A DNA stretch of 64,000 nt from Maricaulis maris (lineage in GTDB: Bacteria > Pseudomonadota > Alphaproteobacteria > Caulobacterales > Maricaulaceae), in assembly GCF_036322705.1 (NCBI RefSeq), contig NZ_AP027270.1, positions 2,047,501 to 2,111,500 of the forward strand, written 5' to 3'. Under the pieces are notes generated by a model. The model was not told the origin of the DNA and did not search any database. It saw nothing but the letters and a program-made list of their open reading frames with translations. A program made the translations under genes and the position numbers. This document shows, piece by piece, positions 27,956 to 36,183 of this stretch; position 1 is the stretch's first letter, and every line of letters starts with the position of its first letter.

Positions 27956-28519
27956 CTAGTCGACAAGAAGGAGTTGCTGGATCAGGACCGCATCGACCTG
28001 AGCCGGCTCGATCGCCATGTTGACCCGGCGCAGCAATTCCAGACGAAGGCGGTTCTGACCGGCCGAGCCGTAGATCTCGTCTTCGCGAAGCTCGCGCAGG
28101 AACATGATATACTGGTCCATCACCCGGTCGACATGCTCTTCGAGGATCGGACCGAGGTCGGACCGGCTCGACTCAAAGGTCACCTGGAGCTGGATGATGA
28201 TCGGACGGCCGGTCGAGGAGCGGATATTCGTCGTGATCGTCTCTTCGGTCCCGTCGCCTTCGCGCAGGTTGTAATAATATACTTCATCGGTCGAGTGGGC
28301 CTCAGCGGCGCCATGACCGTCAGCGGCCTCGCCGTGACCGGCATCGGCATGCTGTTCCTCGTCATCACCGCCGCCGGCGAACATCATGAATCCACCGACG
28401 CCCGCGAGCAGCAGGATCAGCACGGGCAAACCGATAAAAAGAACCAATTTCAAAGGGTTCTTCTTCGGCTTTTCCTCGCCTTCTGCACCGTCTTCGATGT
28501 CGTCGTTGTCGTCAGCCAT
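27956..28519 (-). CDS. fliL: Flagellar basal body-associated protein FliL
   Basis: A 187-aa single-pass protein that helps the stator at the inner membrane. It has an acidic N-terminus (MADDNDDIEDGAEGEEKPKK), one helix (LVLFIGLPVLILLLAGVGGF), a His/Asp-rich linker and the stomatin-like FliL domain (IIIQLQVTFESSRSDLGPIL). Start 28519 has a GGGAG upstream. It is the first gene of the fliL-fliM-DUF6468-motE-TPR operon. Two TTAA sites at 28556 and 28572 lie just upstream but 12 nt apart, not a standard CtrA box. Confidence 0.92.
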   Translation of the reverse strand: MADDNDDIEDGAEGEEKPKKNPLKLVLFIGLPVLILLLAGVGGFMMFAGGGDDEEQHADAGHGEAADGHGAAEAHSTDEVYYYNLREGDGTEETITTNIRSSTGRPIIIQLQVTFESSRSDLGPILEEHVDRVMDQYIMFLRELREDEIYGSAGQNRLRLELLRRVNMAIEPAQVDAVLIQQLLLVD

Positions 28520-28598
28520 GGTCTCGCTCCCAGTCCGGGGAATCATCTGATCCCATTAACGGTGAGCGCGGTTAACGTTTCGTAGTGATTGGCGGCGG

Positions 28599-28652
28599 CC
28601 CGGCAACTTCTTCCCAGTGCTGTGACGGTCTTTGCCGGAAAGGCTTGCCGGG
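28599..28652. promoter_or_regulatory. Cluster of CCGGCAA/TTGCCGG elements upstream of flgF
   Basis: CCCGGCAA (28599-28606) is followed by TTGCCGG (28632) and TTGCCGGG (28645). They lie about 50-100 bp upstream of the sigma-54 promoter of flgF and share the half-site of the palindromes near flgI and the flagellins. They are likely enhancer sites for the FlbD-type activator. Confidence 0.5.
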
Positions 28653-28701
28653 CTTTTCCGCGCGCCTTCGTCAACCTCTTGTTTTCCATGAAAATTAACC
28701 T

Positions 28702-28716
28702 TGGCACGCGGCATGC
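28702..28716 (+). promoter_or_regulatory. Sigma-54 promoter of the flgF-flgG-flgA-flgH operon
   Basis: TGGCAC-GCGGC-ATGC: the GG and GC cores are 10 nt apart as sigma-54 requires. It ends 66 nt before the flgF start. Confidence 0.8.
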
Positions 28717-28781
28717 AGCTGGTCCGGTAACTGCCGCGCAATGACGACGGCGGACCCCAGGCTCCAGAAAGGAACCGCCCG

Positions 28782-29531
28782 ATGGACAACGCTATGATGA
28801 TCGGCCTGTCGCGCCAGATGACCCTTCGGCGGTCAATGGACGTCGTGGCCAATAATATCGCCAACGCCAACACTGCCGGCTTCAAGGTCGAATCCCTGCT
28901 GCTGGAGAATCGCGCTGCACCCACCGCCGAACACGCGGACGGACCCACCGACATCCAGTTCGTGAATACGTGGGGCATGGGCCGCGATTTTGGCCAGGGC
29001 GAACTGGCTTTCACCGGCCGTGAATTCGACCTCGCGATCGAGGGCGACGGCTTCTTCGCCGTCGACGCAAACGGCCAGGAACAATACAGCCGCGATGGCC
29101 GCTTCCGCCTCGACGCTGCCGGCCAGCTGGTCGCCGCCGATGGCTCGCCCGTCATTGATGGCGACACGCGCGGCCCGATCCTGATCGACTCGACTGCCGG
29201 CAATATCGAAGTCGTCAATGGCGGCACCATCATGCAGAACGGCCAGCAAGTCGGCCGGATCGGCGTGTTCGACATCGCCAACCGGGCGGAGATGTCCAAG
29301 CAGGGCAATGGCCGCTACACGATCCCGCCGTCCAACGACCCGGCCGACCAGCCCCTGGCCCTGCTCGACCCGACCGTTCGTCAGGGTTTCATCGAGCAGT
29401 CCAACGTCCAGTCCATTCTCGAGCTCACCGACATGATGTCTGTCATGCGCAGCTACCAGTCGGTCTCGAAGTTTCTTGAACAAGCAGAAGATCTGAGCAA
29501 GCGCGCCATCGAGCGCCTTGGCCGGATCTGA
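28782..29531 (+). CDS. flgF: Flagellar proximal rod protein FlgF
   Basis: A 249-aa rod protein. It has the axial N-terminal helix SRQMTLRRSMDVVANNIANAN, the DLAIEGDGFFAV motif in the D1 domain and the C-terminal helix SVMRSYQSVSKFLEQAEDLS. It is the first gene of flgF-flgG-flgA-flgH, driven by the sigma-54 promoter at 28702. The start has AGAAAGGA 9 nt upstream. Length is typical. Confidence 0.95.
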   Translation: MDNAMMIGLSRQMTLRRSMDVVANNIANANTAGFKVESLLLENRAAPTAEHADGPTDIQFVNTWGMGRDFGQGELAFTGREFDLAIEGDGFFAVDANGQEQYSRDGRFRLDAAGQLVAADGSPVIDGDTRGPILIDSTAGNIEVVNGGTIMQNGQQVGRIGVFDIANRAEMSKQGNGRYTIPPSNDPADQPLALLDPTVRQGFIEQSNVQSILELTDMMSVMRSYQSVSKFLEQAEDLSKRAIERLGRI

Positions 29532-29547
29532 TCGGAGGAGACCGAAT

Positions 29548-30333
29548 ATGCGTGCTCTCACCACCGCCGCCACCGGCATGCAGGCCCAACAGCTCAATGT
29601 CGAAGTAATCTCGAACAACCTGGCCAACATGAACACGACCGGGTTCAAGCGCCAGCGGGCCGAGTTCCAGGACCTCCTCTATCAGAACGTCCAGCAGATG
29701 GGCATGGACAGCTCCGATGCCGGCACGATCGTGCCGACCGGTGTCCAGGTCGGTCTCGGCGTCCAGACGGCCTCGATCTACCGCATTACCGAACAGGGCG
29801 CCCTCTCGAACACGGGCAACCCGTTCGACCTGGCGATTTCCGGCCATGGTTATTTCCGCGTCCAGATGCCCGACGGCTCGGACGGCTATACGCGCGCCGG
29901 CAATTTCTCGATCAGCCCGCAAGGCGAACTGGTCACCACGGACGGCTATACCGTCGCCCCGGGCATTGCCATCCCGCAGGGCTCGCGCGAGATCGCCATC
30001 AATGCCCAGGGCCAGGTCCAGGCCCTGATCGACGGCCAGACCGATCCCCAGACGGTTGGTCAGCTCGAGCTGGCAACCTTCTTCAACGAGGCCGGCCTTG
30101 AAGCCCGCGGCGACAACCTCTTCCTCGAGTCCGCGGCCTCCGGCGCCGCGAACACCGGCACGCCGGGATCGCCGGGCTTCGGGTCGATCCGCCAAGGCTT
30201 CGTCGAGACCTCGAACGTCAACTCGGTGTCGGAAATCACGGCCCTGATCCAGGCCCAGCGCGCCTATGAAATGAATGCCCGCGTCATCACGGCCTCGGAC
30301 GAGATGATGGCCGCTTCGTCCAACCTTCGCTAA
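29548..30333 (+). CDS. flgG: Flagellar distal rod protein FlgG
   Basis: A 261-aa rod protein of standard length. The N-terminus MRALTTAATGMQAQQLNVEV and SNNLANMNTTGFK motif identify it, with the FlgG-specific YQNVQQMGMDSSDAGTIVPT loop and C-terminal ALIQAQRAYEMNARVITASD. ATG 29548 is chosen because GGAGGA lies upstream; the frame extends into flgF but that part is not FlgG-like. It is 16 nt after flgF. Confidence 0.97.
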   Translation: MRALTTAATGMQAQQLNVEVISNNLANMNTTGFKRQRAEFQDLLYQNVQQMGMDSSDAGTIVPTGVQVGLGVQTASIYRITEQGALSNTGNPFDLAISGHGYFRVQMPDGSDGYTRAGNFSISPQGELVTTDGYTVAPGIAIPQGSREIAINAQGQVQALIDGQTDPQTVGQLELATFFNEAGLEARGDNLFLESAASGAANTGTPGSPGFGSIRQGFVETSNVNSVSEITALIQAQRAYEMNARVITASDEMMAASSNLR

Positions 30334-30345
30334 CGGGAGCGCTAG

Positions 30346-31290
30346 ATGATCCGCACAAGCCTCATCGCACTCGCCTGCCTCACCACGGCCCCGTTTGCGA
30401 CCTCCGCAGCATCGGCCGCCGACACGGTCGTGCTGCGGGAAACCATCCGCGTCGACAGCCCCCACATCACGCTGGGCGACCTGTTCGACATCGCCGGTCC
30501 GCGGGCCGACATTGTCGTCGCCCGGGCCCCGGCTCCCGGCAGCCGCACGGCCCTGGACGTCAACTATGTCCGCCGCATTGCCCTGGAAAACGACCTCGAC
30601 TGGGCCAATGCGGCCGGTGTGCAGCGGCTCTCGATCGAGCGCGCCAGCCGCGTCGTGTCGGCTGACACGCTCACCAACATGCTTGAAGGCGAGCTCTTCG
30701 CCTCGGAGGGTCGGGTGCACGACGTCCAGCTCTCCAACACGGCGATGGCGCTTCACGCACCGCTCGACAGCGTTGGCGGGCCGGAGATCCACGACCTCTC
30801 CTTCGACAGCCGCTCCGGCATGCTGGCGGCCGAAATCGCTCCCTATCACGGTGCCCAGACGGTGCGTGTGACCGGGCGCGCCTATGCCACGGTCGAGCTG
30901 CCGGTTCTGGCCCGCCCGGTCGCGGCGGGGCAGGAAATCACCGCCAGCGACATCACCTGGATCAGCCATCGCGCAGACCGGCTGCGTCCCGACGCCATTC
31001 TCGACCCCGACGCCCTGATCGGGCTGGAGGCCCGCCGCGCCCTGCGCCCGAACGAGCCGCTGCGGGGCTATGACCTGCAGCGTCCGCTGATGGTCGAACG
31101 CGGCGATCTGGTCACCCTCGTGTTTGCGGTGCCCGGCATCCAGCTGACCGTGCGCGCCCGCGCCATGGAAGATGCCGCCGACGGCGAAGTCGTCCGCTTC
31201 GTCAACCTGCAGTCCAACCGTACGGTCGAGGCCCTCGTCGATGGCCCGGGCCGGGCCCGCGTCGGCGCTTCGCCGACCGCCAGCTTCTGA
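30346..31290 (+). CDS. flgA: Flagellar P-ring assembly chaperone FlgA
   Basis: A 314-aa periplasmic chaperone for FlgI. A signal peptide (MIRTSLIALACLTTAPFATS, likely cleaved after SAA) is followed by a variable N-domain and the C-terminal SAF-type domain with VARPVAAGQEITASDITWI and ALRPNEPLRGYDLQRP. It is longer than the E. coli protein (219 aa) because of an extended N-domain, as in Caulobacter. It is 12 nt after flgG. Confidence 0.93.
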   Translation: MIRTSLIALACLTTAPFATSAASAADTVVLRETIRVDSPHITLGDLFDIAGPRADIVVARAPAPGSRTALDVNYVRRIALENDLDWANAAGVQRLSIERASRVVSADTLTNMLEGELFASEGRVHDVQLSNTAMALHAPLDSVGGPEIHDLSFDSRSGMLAAEIAPYHGAQTVRVTGRAYATVELPVLARPVAAGQEITASDITWISHRADRLRPDAILDPDALIGLEARRALRPNEPLRGYDLQRPLMVERGDLVTLVFAVPGIQLTVRARAMEDAADGEVVRFVNLQSNRTVEALVDGPGRARVGASPTASF

Positions 31291-31306
31291 TCGAGGAGGT
31301 CAGATC

Positions 31307-32062
31307 ATGATCCGCAAGTTCGCCATACTCGCCCTCGCTGCCGCCGCCCTGCAGGCCTGTGCCGCCACCGATCGCCTGTCCTATGTCGGCCAGACACCGC
31401 CGATGACCCCGATCCAGAACCCGGCCGATCTCGCCGGAACCGGACCGTCACAACTGCCGATGCCGATGCCGCGCGTCCCGCAGCAACGCTATGCGGCAGC
31501 CGGTGTCGCGAACAATTCGCTGTGGAATGCCAACTCCCCGACCTTCTTCGGCGATCCGCGGGCTGACCAGGTCGGCGATATTGTCACCGTCAATATCGAC
31601 ATCTCCGACAGCGCCCAGCTCAACAACACCACCAACCGCAGCCGGACCTCGGCCGAGGACAGCGACCTGACCAATTTCCTGGGCGCTGACCTGACCGCTT
31701 TCTTCAATGACAATATCGACCCGACCTCGATGACCAGCCTCGGCTCATCCTCCTCGCTGGCCGGATCGGGTTCGGTCAACCGGACTGAAAGCATCTCGCT
31801 GACCGTTGCCGCCCTCGTCACCCAGGTCTTGCCGAATGGCAATCTGGTCATCGCCGGACGCCAGGAAGTCCGGGTCAACAACGAGGTCCGCGAACTTCTC
31901 ATCACCGGCATTGCGCGTCCGCAGGACATCGGATCGGACAACACGATCGCCCACACGCAAATCGCCGAAGCCCGCATTTCCTACGGCGGCCGCGGACATC
32001 TCAGCGATGTCCAGCGCCCGCGCTATGGCCAGGAACTCTACGACATCCTGATGCCATTCTAG
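31307..32062 (+). CDS. flgH: Flagellar L-ring lipoprotein FlgH
   Basis: The outer-membrane ring of the basal body. The 251-aa protein has a lipobox LQAC (lipidated C18), then NNSLWNANSPTFFGDPRADQ, VGDIVTVNIDISDSAQLNNT and the C-terminal IAEARISYGGRGHLSDVQRP. Start 31307 is preceded by GAGGAGG. It is the last gene of its operon; a terminator follows at 32094. Confidence 0.96.
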   Translation: MIRKFAILALAAAALQACAATDRLSYVGQTPPMTPIQNPADLAGTGPSQLPMPMPRVPQQRYAAAGVANNSLWNANSPTFFGDPRADQVGDIVTVNIDISDSAQLNNTTNRSRTSAEDSDLTNFLGADLTAFFNDNIDPTSMTSLGSSSSLAGSGSVNRTESISLTVAALVTQVLPNGNLVIAGRQEVRVNNEVRELLITGIARPQDIGSDNTIAHTQIAEARISYGGRGHLSDVQRPRYGQELYDILMPF

Positions 32063-32093
32063 GACACGAACCCCCGCCACCATCGGGAACAAC

Positions 32094-32130
32094 TGGGCCG
32101 TTACGCCAAGCGCGTGACGGCCCATTTTTT
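32094..32130 (+). terminator. Rho-independent terminator of the flgF-flgH operon
   Basis: TGGGCCGT (32094-32101) pairs with ACGGCCCA (32117-32124), followed by TTTTTTATT. It lies 31 nt past the flgH stop. Confidence 0.85.
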
Positions 32131-32220
32131 ATTTCAAATCATAGGATTGACGCGGGCGTCACGCAGCCACGGTGGTGCATCAGGGGGCATGGCGCGGCAT
32201 CAATACGCTTGCGAAAGCCG

Positions 32221-32241
32221 TCACGGGTCACGGGTCACGGG
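32221..32241. repeat. Three tandem copies of a 7-mer TCACGGG
   Basis: Three head-to-tail copies of TCACGGG in the gap between flgH and dksA. It is too short to interpret, and could vary in length between strains. Confidence 0.6.
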
Positions 32242-32279
32242 TCGTCGAAAGGCTGGTACGCACCGCCGCCACGACCGTC

Positions 32280-32708
32280 CTAGCTGTCGCGGTGAACACG
32301 CTCTTTGCGTTCGTGACGCTCCTGGGCTTCCAGGCTGAGCGTCGCGACGGGACGGGCGTCGAGGCGGGCGAGCGAGATCGGCTCACCGGTCTCGTCACAA
32401 TAACCGTATTCGTCTTCGTCGAGGCGTCGCAGGGCTTTCTCGATCTTGGAGATCAGCTTGCGCTGACGATCACGGGCGCGCAGCTCCAGCGATCGGTCGG
32501 TCTCGGTCGAGGCGCGGTCAGCCAGGTCCGGCAAGGCGCCCATGTCTTCCTGCAGATTGGTGATCGTCGAGCGGCTCTCCCGGAGGATGTCATCCTTCCA
32601 GGCTTTGAGCTTGCGGCGGAAATACTCTTTCTGCCGGTCATTCATGAACGGCTCGTCTTCCGACGGGAAGTAATCCTTGGGCAATTCGATCGGTTCAGCT
32701 TCGCTCAT
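32280..32708 (-). CDS. dksA: RNA polymerase-binding transcription factor DksA
   Basis: DksA enters the secondary channel of RNA polymerase and works with ppGpp. The 142-aa protein has the N-terminal coiled coil with the tip motif DLADRA (DxxDxA, residues 61-66). The C-terminal zinc-finger region EYGYCDETGEPISLARLDAR keeps only one of the four usual cysteines (C104; none elsewhere), as in the alphaproteobacterial form, so zinc is probably not bound in the standard way. Its place after flgH matches the Caulobacter order. It converges with flgH. Confidence 0.92.
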   Translation of the reverse strand: MSEAEPIELPKDYFPSEDEPFMNDRQKEYFRRKLKAWKDDILRESRSTITNLQEDMGALPDLADRASTETDRSLELRARDRQRKLISKIEKALRRLDEDEYGYCDETGEPISLARLDARPVATLSLEAQERHERKERVHRDS

Positions 32709-32868
32709 CGCTTCCCACTCAACTCAACGCAGTCCAGCGCTCTCCCCCAGAAAGCGGGCGGAGAATATGCACGGAGCGGCCCAAGTCAATGTGGAGACGC
32801 TGTAGCAACGCCCGTACAGGCCCGCCAATAGCGGAAAACCTTGTATGATTTGTGTCGGAAACGGTGGT

Positions 32869-33279
32869 TTAGCTGAACTTGGCCAGCTCGACCGCAGCAC
32901 GGGTCTCGACCTCGTCGAGTGCGGCCTCGAGGCGCGCATCATTGGTCGCGTCACGGCGGGTCTGCAAAAGGTCCATCAGCGCGACCAGCTTGGCGCGTGG
33001 CAGACCGCCCTCGAGGAGCGCGATCTTGAACTCGTCCAGCATGTCCAGCACATCGAAGGCACGGTCGGTGGCACGCTTGCGGGCATGCGTGAAATCCTCG
33101 ACCCCCTGCAGGGCCAGAATGGCGTCCACCGACTGGACCGAGGAGACCGCGCTGGCCGTCATTCCGCCCGACGCCTTGGCCGGCATGTCCAGCTTGAATC
33201 CCTCACCGGAGGCGCCCGACGTGGTCTTGCGCTTGCCGGCGGAAACAGAGCTGGTGGAGCTGGGTCCGGAGACTTTCAT
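32869..33279 (-). CDS. fliX: Flagellar assembly regulator FliX
   Basis: FliX couples completion of the early basal body to activation of FlbD and thus to sigma-54 flagellar genes in Caulobacter. The 136-aa protein has a Ser/Gly-rich N-terminus (MKVSGPSSTSSVSAGKRKTT) and a helical C-terminal half (ATDRAFDVLDMLDEFKIALL). ATG 33279 is used because Caulobacter FliX starts similarly; in-frame ATGs at 33291 and above cannot be excluded. It is divergent from flgI with a perfect CtrA box 51 bp upstream. Confidence 0.9.
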   Translation of the reverse strand: MKVSGPSSTSSVSAGKRKTTSGASGEGFKLDMPAKASGGMTASAVSSVQSVDAILALQGVEDFTHARKRATDRAFDVLDMLDEFKIALLEGGLPRAKLVALMDLLQTRRDATNDARLEAALDEVETRAAVELAKFS

Positions 33280-33329
33280 GGCGGGAATCATTTCCTCGTG
33301 ATGACGCATCATGGATGCAGTCGGGCCGC

Positions 33330-33345
33330 TTAACAGAGCCTTAAC
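33330..33345. promoter_or_regulatory. Perfect CtrA box upstream of fliX
   Basis: TTAA-CAGAGCC-TTAAC, an exact TTAA-N7-TTAAC match, 51 bp upstream of the fliX start and on the fliX side of the fliX-flgI gap. It probably places fliX in the CtrA-driven class. Confidence 0.75.
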
Positions 33346-33358
33346 CCAAGCCGCCGGA

Positions 33359-33406
33359 CCGGCAAAATCTGCCGGTCTCGGCGTGCAGGCGGCGGGATTT
33401 TCCGCC
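33359..33406. promoter_or_regulatory. Two palindromes upstream of the flgI sigma-54 promoter, likely FlbD enhancer sites
   Basis: CCGGCAAAATCTGCCGG (33359-33375) has 6-bp perfect arms; GGCGG-GATTTT-CCGCC (33391-33406) is a second palindrome. They lie 75-120 bp upstream of the sigma-54 promoter at 33479, where enhancers for sigma-54 activators sit. Confidence 0.6.
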
Positions 33407-33478
33407 CGGCACACCCAGACCATACCGCCCAAGCCATTGTTTTCAAGCGTCTTATTTTATTAACCAAAAGCGGCAAAC

Positions 33479-33493
33479 TGGCACGGCTCTGGC
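33479..33493 (+). promoter_or_regulatory. Sigma-54 promoter of flgI
   Basis: TGGCAC-GGCTC-TGGC: the GG and GC cores are 10 nt apart; the -12 element has G instead of the usual T at its second base. It ends 36 nt before flgI. Confidence 0.7.
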
Positions 33494-33528
33494 AAGGTCG
33501 TGGGCGAACACGTTCCGGAGACTGCAAA

Positions 33529-34644
33529 ATGCGTCTGATCATCGCCCTGCTCGCCACCCTCGCTTTCGCCGCCCCGACCCTGGCGTCGTCGCGAATCAAG
33601 GACATGGTCGATGTCGAGGATGTGCGCGACAATCACCTCGTCGGTTACGGCCTGGTCGTCGGCCTGGATGGCAGCGGCGACAGCCTGCGCAACTCGGCCT
33701 TCACCAACCAGTCGCTGAACGCGATGCTGGAACACTTCAACGTCAATACCCGCGACGCGAACCTCAATACCCGCAATGTCGCGGCTGTGATGGTCACCGC
33801 CTCGCTGCCGGCCTTCTCCTCCCAGGGCAGCCGGATGGATGTCACGGTCTCCGCGATCGGCGATTCCTCCAGCCTGCAGGGTGGCGTCCTGATCGCCACC
33901 CCGCTGTTCGACAGCCATGGCCGGGCCTGGGCCGTTGCCCAGGGCTCGCTGGCGGTCGGCGGGTTCGAGGCCGGTGGCGATGCCGCCGTGATCACCCGCG
34001 GCGTCCCGACCTCCGGCCGCATCGCCAATGGTGCGCTGGTCGAGAACCCGTTCGAGGGCACCGGCGTCGATCCCTGGGCCGAGATCGCCAATCGCGACAG
34101 CCTGCGCCTGTCCCTGCGCAACCCCGACATCACCACTGCCCGGCGCATGGCCGACGCGATCAATGCCTATGTCGGCCCCGGCTCGGCCCGGGCGTCGGAC
34201 CCGAGCACGGTGACCCTGATGCGCCCCGGCCATTTCGAGGGCGACATGATCGACCTGCTGGCCGAAGTCGAGCAGCTGCGCGTCGAGGCCGACATCCCGG
34301 CCCGCGTCATCATCGACGAGAATACCGGCACCATCGTCATGGGCGAGAATGTCCGCGTCTCCACCGTCGCCATCGCCCAGGGCAATCTGACCATCACGGT
34401 CACCGAAAGCCCGATCGCCAGCCAGCCGGCGCCCTTCTCTCAAGGCGAGACGGTTGTCCTGCCACGCACCGATGTCTCGGTCAGTGAAGACAACATGCAA
34501 CTGGGTGTGCTCGAGGAAAGCGTGTCGCTGAGCCAGCTTGTCGACGGGCTCAATGCGATGGGTGTCAGCCCGCGCGACATGATCACCATCCTCCAGGCCA
34601 TCAAGGCAGCGGGCGCGCTGCAGGCCGAGATCGAGGTACTCTGA
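33529..34644 (+). CDS. flgI: Flagellar P-ring protein FlgI
   Basis: A 371-aa periplasmic ring protein. A signal peptide (MRLIIALLATLAFAAPTLAS) precedes SRIKDMVDVEDVRDNHLVGY and GLVVGLDGSGDSL, the family hallmark. The C-terminal VSLSQLVDGLNAMGVSPRDM motif and ILQAIKAAGALQAEI end are intact. It is the first gene of flgI-flgJ-flbY and is preceded by a sigma-54 promoter. The flgJ-like gene starts 3 nt after its stop. Confidence 0.97.
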   Translation: MRLIIALLATLAFAAPTLASSRIKDMVDVEDVRDNHLVGYGLVVGLDGSGDSLRNSAFTNQSLNAMLEHFNVNTRDANLNTRNVAAVMVTASLPAFSSQGSRMDVTVSAIGDSSSLQGGVLIATPLFDSHGRAWAVAQGSLAVGGFEAGGDAAVITRGVPTSGRIANGALVENPFEGTGVDPWAEIANRDSLRLSLRNPDITTARRMADAINAYVGPGSARASDPSTVTLMRPGHFEGDMIDLLAEVEQLRVEADIPARVIIDENTGTIVMGENVRVSTVAIAQGNLTITVTESPIASQPAPFSQGETVVLPRTDVSVSEDNMQLGVLEESVSLSQLVDGLNAMGVSPRDMITILQAIKAAGALQAEIEVL

Positions 34645-34646
34645 TC

Positions 34647-34973
34647 ATGGACGGGATGCTCGAACTCCAGCTCGCCAACGCAACCGGTGCCGGCCGCACC
34701 CAGGGCGCTCCGGCCCTCGGGGGTGCGCGCAACGAGACCGAGGCGCGCGCGATTGCCGAGGACTTCGAGAGCTTCTTCCTGTCGCAGATGATCGAACAGA
34801 TGTTTGCGCAGACGGGCGAAGAGAACCCGTTCGGCGGCGGCGCCGGCGAGCGCGCCTTCACCGGCCTGCTGCACGAGGAATACGCCAAGGTGATGGCGCA
34901 GTCGGGCGGGCTCGGCCTCGCCGACCGCCTGACATCAGAAATCCTGCGTTACCAGGAATCCGGGGAGATCTAG
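34647..34973 (+). CDS. flgJ: FlgJ-like rod-binding protein (N-terminal domain only)
   Basis: A 108-aa protein equal to the rod-capping N-domain of FlgJ: AEDFESFFLSQMIEQMFAQT, the GERAFTGLLHEEYAKVMAQS stretch and GLADRLTSEILR. It lacks the C-terminal muramidase domain, as in other alphaproteobacteria, so cell-wall opening must be done by a separate enzyme. It sits 3 nt after flgI and 2 nt before the next gene. Confidence 0.88.
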   Translation: MDGMLELQLANATGAGRTQGAPALGGARNETEARAIAEDFESFFLSQMIEQMFAQTGEENPFGGGAGERAFTGLLHEEYAKVMAQSGGLGLADRLTSEILRYQESGEI

Positions 34974-34974
34974 A

Positions 34975-35424
34975 ATGACCGAACTTGCTGCTGGCAACCC
35001 TGCTGAACGTGCCGAAGGCCTGCTCAGACTGACCCGTCGCCTGACCGACTTGATCAATGAAGAGACGCGCCTGTTCCAGGATCGTCGCCCGCAGGACGCG
35101 CTTGGCCTGCAGGACGAGAAATCCCAGCTCGCCAACATCTACCGCGCCGAAGTGGCCCGCGCCCGCAAGGAACCGACCCGGTTCGCCGGCGCCCCGGCCC
35201 CGATCAAGACGGCGCTACGCGAAGCGACCCAGAACTTCCACGCCTCGCTGGCCGAGAATGGCCGCATTGTCGGCGCATTGAAGACGGTCACAGAAGGTGT
35301 GGTCAAGGCGATCGCCGATGAAGCCTCGCGCCAGCGTTCGACCGCCGGCGGCTATGGTCCCGGCGCGGCCCAGCGCACGGCGCAAGGCGGCAGTTTCGCC
35401 ATCGCGGTCAATCGCACGGCCTGA
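34975..35424 (+). CDS. flbY: FlbY/FlgN-like flagellar protein
   Basis: A 149-aa, mostly helical cytoplasmic protein that follows flgI-flgJ, the place of flbY in Caulobacter. Its shape (long helices LLRLTRRLTDLINEETRLFQ and LREATQNFHASLAENGRIVG) resembles the FlgN/FliT type of export chaperones. No catalytic motif is present. The start is directly after the flgJ-like stop, so translation is coupled. The symbol rests on synteny and general resemblance. Confidence 0.65.
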   Translation: MTELAAGNPAERAEGLLRLTRRLTDLINEETRLFQDRRPQDALGLQDEKSQLANIYRAEVARARKEPTRFAGAPAPIKTALREATQNFHASLAENGRIVGALKTVTEGVVKAIADEASRQRSTAGGYGPGAAQRTAQGGSFAIAVNRTA

Positions 35425-35508
35425 TCACCCTCCCGGTTCACACCGAACAACCCGACGTATTTACGCGGCGGTCTCCGGCTGGCATGTCACGGCCAACGGA
35501 GCCGCCAC

Positions 35509-36183
35509 ATGTCCATCCCGTCACCCGACACCCCTGACGATATTCCCGCTGGCATCGCCTATCGCGACTGGGCCGCTGTCTATGACAGCAATGAGAACCG
35601 CACCCGCGATCTCGACGCCTCCTGCCTGATCGCGGCCGATCTGCCGCTGGCCGGTGCGACGGTCGTCGAATTCGGCGCCGGCACCGGCAAGAACACCGCC
35701 CATCTCGCACGCCAGGCCACCCGCGTCACCGCGATGGACCTGTCACCGGACATGCTGGCGCGCGCCCACAAGCGCGGTCTGGGCGACCATGTCCGCTTCA
35801 TCGAACATGACATCACCGGCCCCTGGCCTGTCGAACCGGCTTCGGCCGATCTGGTGGTCGGCAATCTGGTGCTGGAACATGTCCGCGATCTGGCGCCGGT
35901 CCTGGTCGAGGCTGCAAAGGCCCTGCGTCCGGGCGGACGGCTTTACCTGTCCGAACTTCATCCGTTCCGGCAATTGCGCGGCAGCCAGGCCCGTTTCGAG
36001 CGGGCCGATGGCAGCGCCGCCCGGGTCGAGGCCTATTATCATGGCGTATCGGAGTATCTGGCTGCCGCGCAGGCAGCCGGCCTGGCCTTGCTAAGCCTGG
36101 ATGAACCGATTGAGCACGGTGCCACGATCGGTGCCGAAACACCGCCGCGCCTGCTGGTCCTGCAATTCGTGAAAACCGCCTAG
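35509..36183 (+). CDS. Class I SAM-dependent methyltransferase
   Basis: A 224-aa methyltransferase. The SAM-binding motif I is VVEFGAGTGKNTAHLA, motif II is VTAMDLSPDMLARA, and a motif IV-like VVGNLVLEHVRDLAPVL precedes ALRPGGRLYLSEL. The substrate is unknown; UbiE/small-molecule type is likely. It lies between flbY and flaEY, so it could act on a flagellin or sugar, but this is only position. Its stop shares CTAG with the convergent flaEY stop. Confidence 0.75.
   Translation: MSIPSPDTPDDIPAGIAYRDWAAVYDSNENRTRDLDASCLIAADLPLAGATVVEFGAGTGKNTAHLARQATRVTAMDLSPDMLARAHKRGLGDHVRFIEHDITGPWPVEPASADLVVGNLVLEHVRDLAPVLVEAAKALRPGGRLYLSELHPFRQLRGSQARFERADGSAARVEAYYHGVSEYLAAAQAAGLALLSLDEPIEHGATIGAETPPRLLVLQFVKTA

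Noticed and set aside
28556-28576. TTAA pair upstream of fliL as a CtrA box
   Set aside because: Spacing is 12 nt instead of 7, so it does not fit the motif; it could still be two half-sites.
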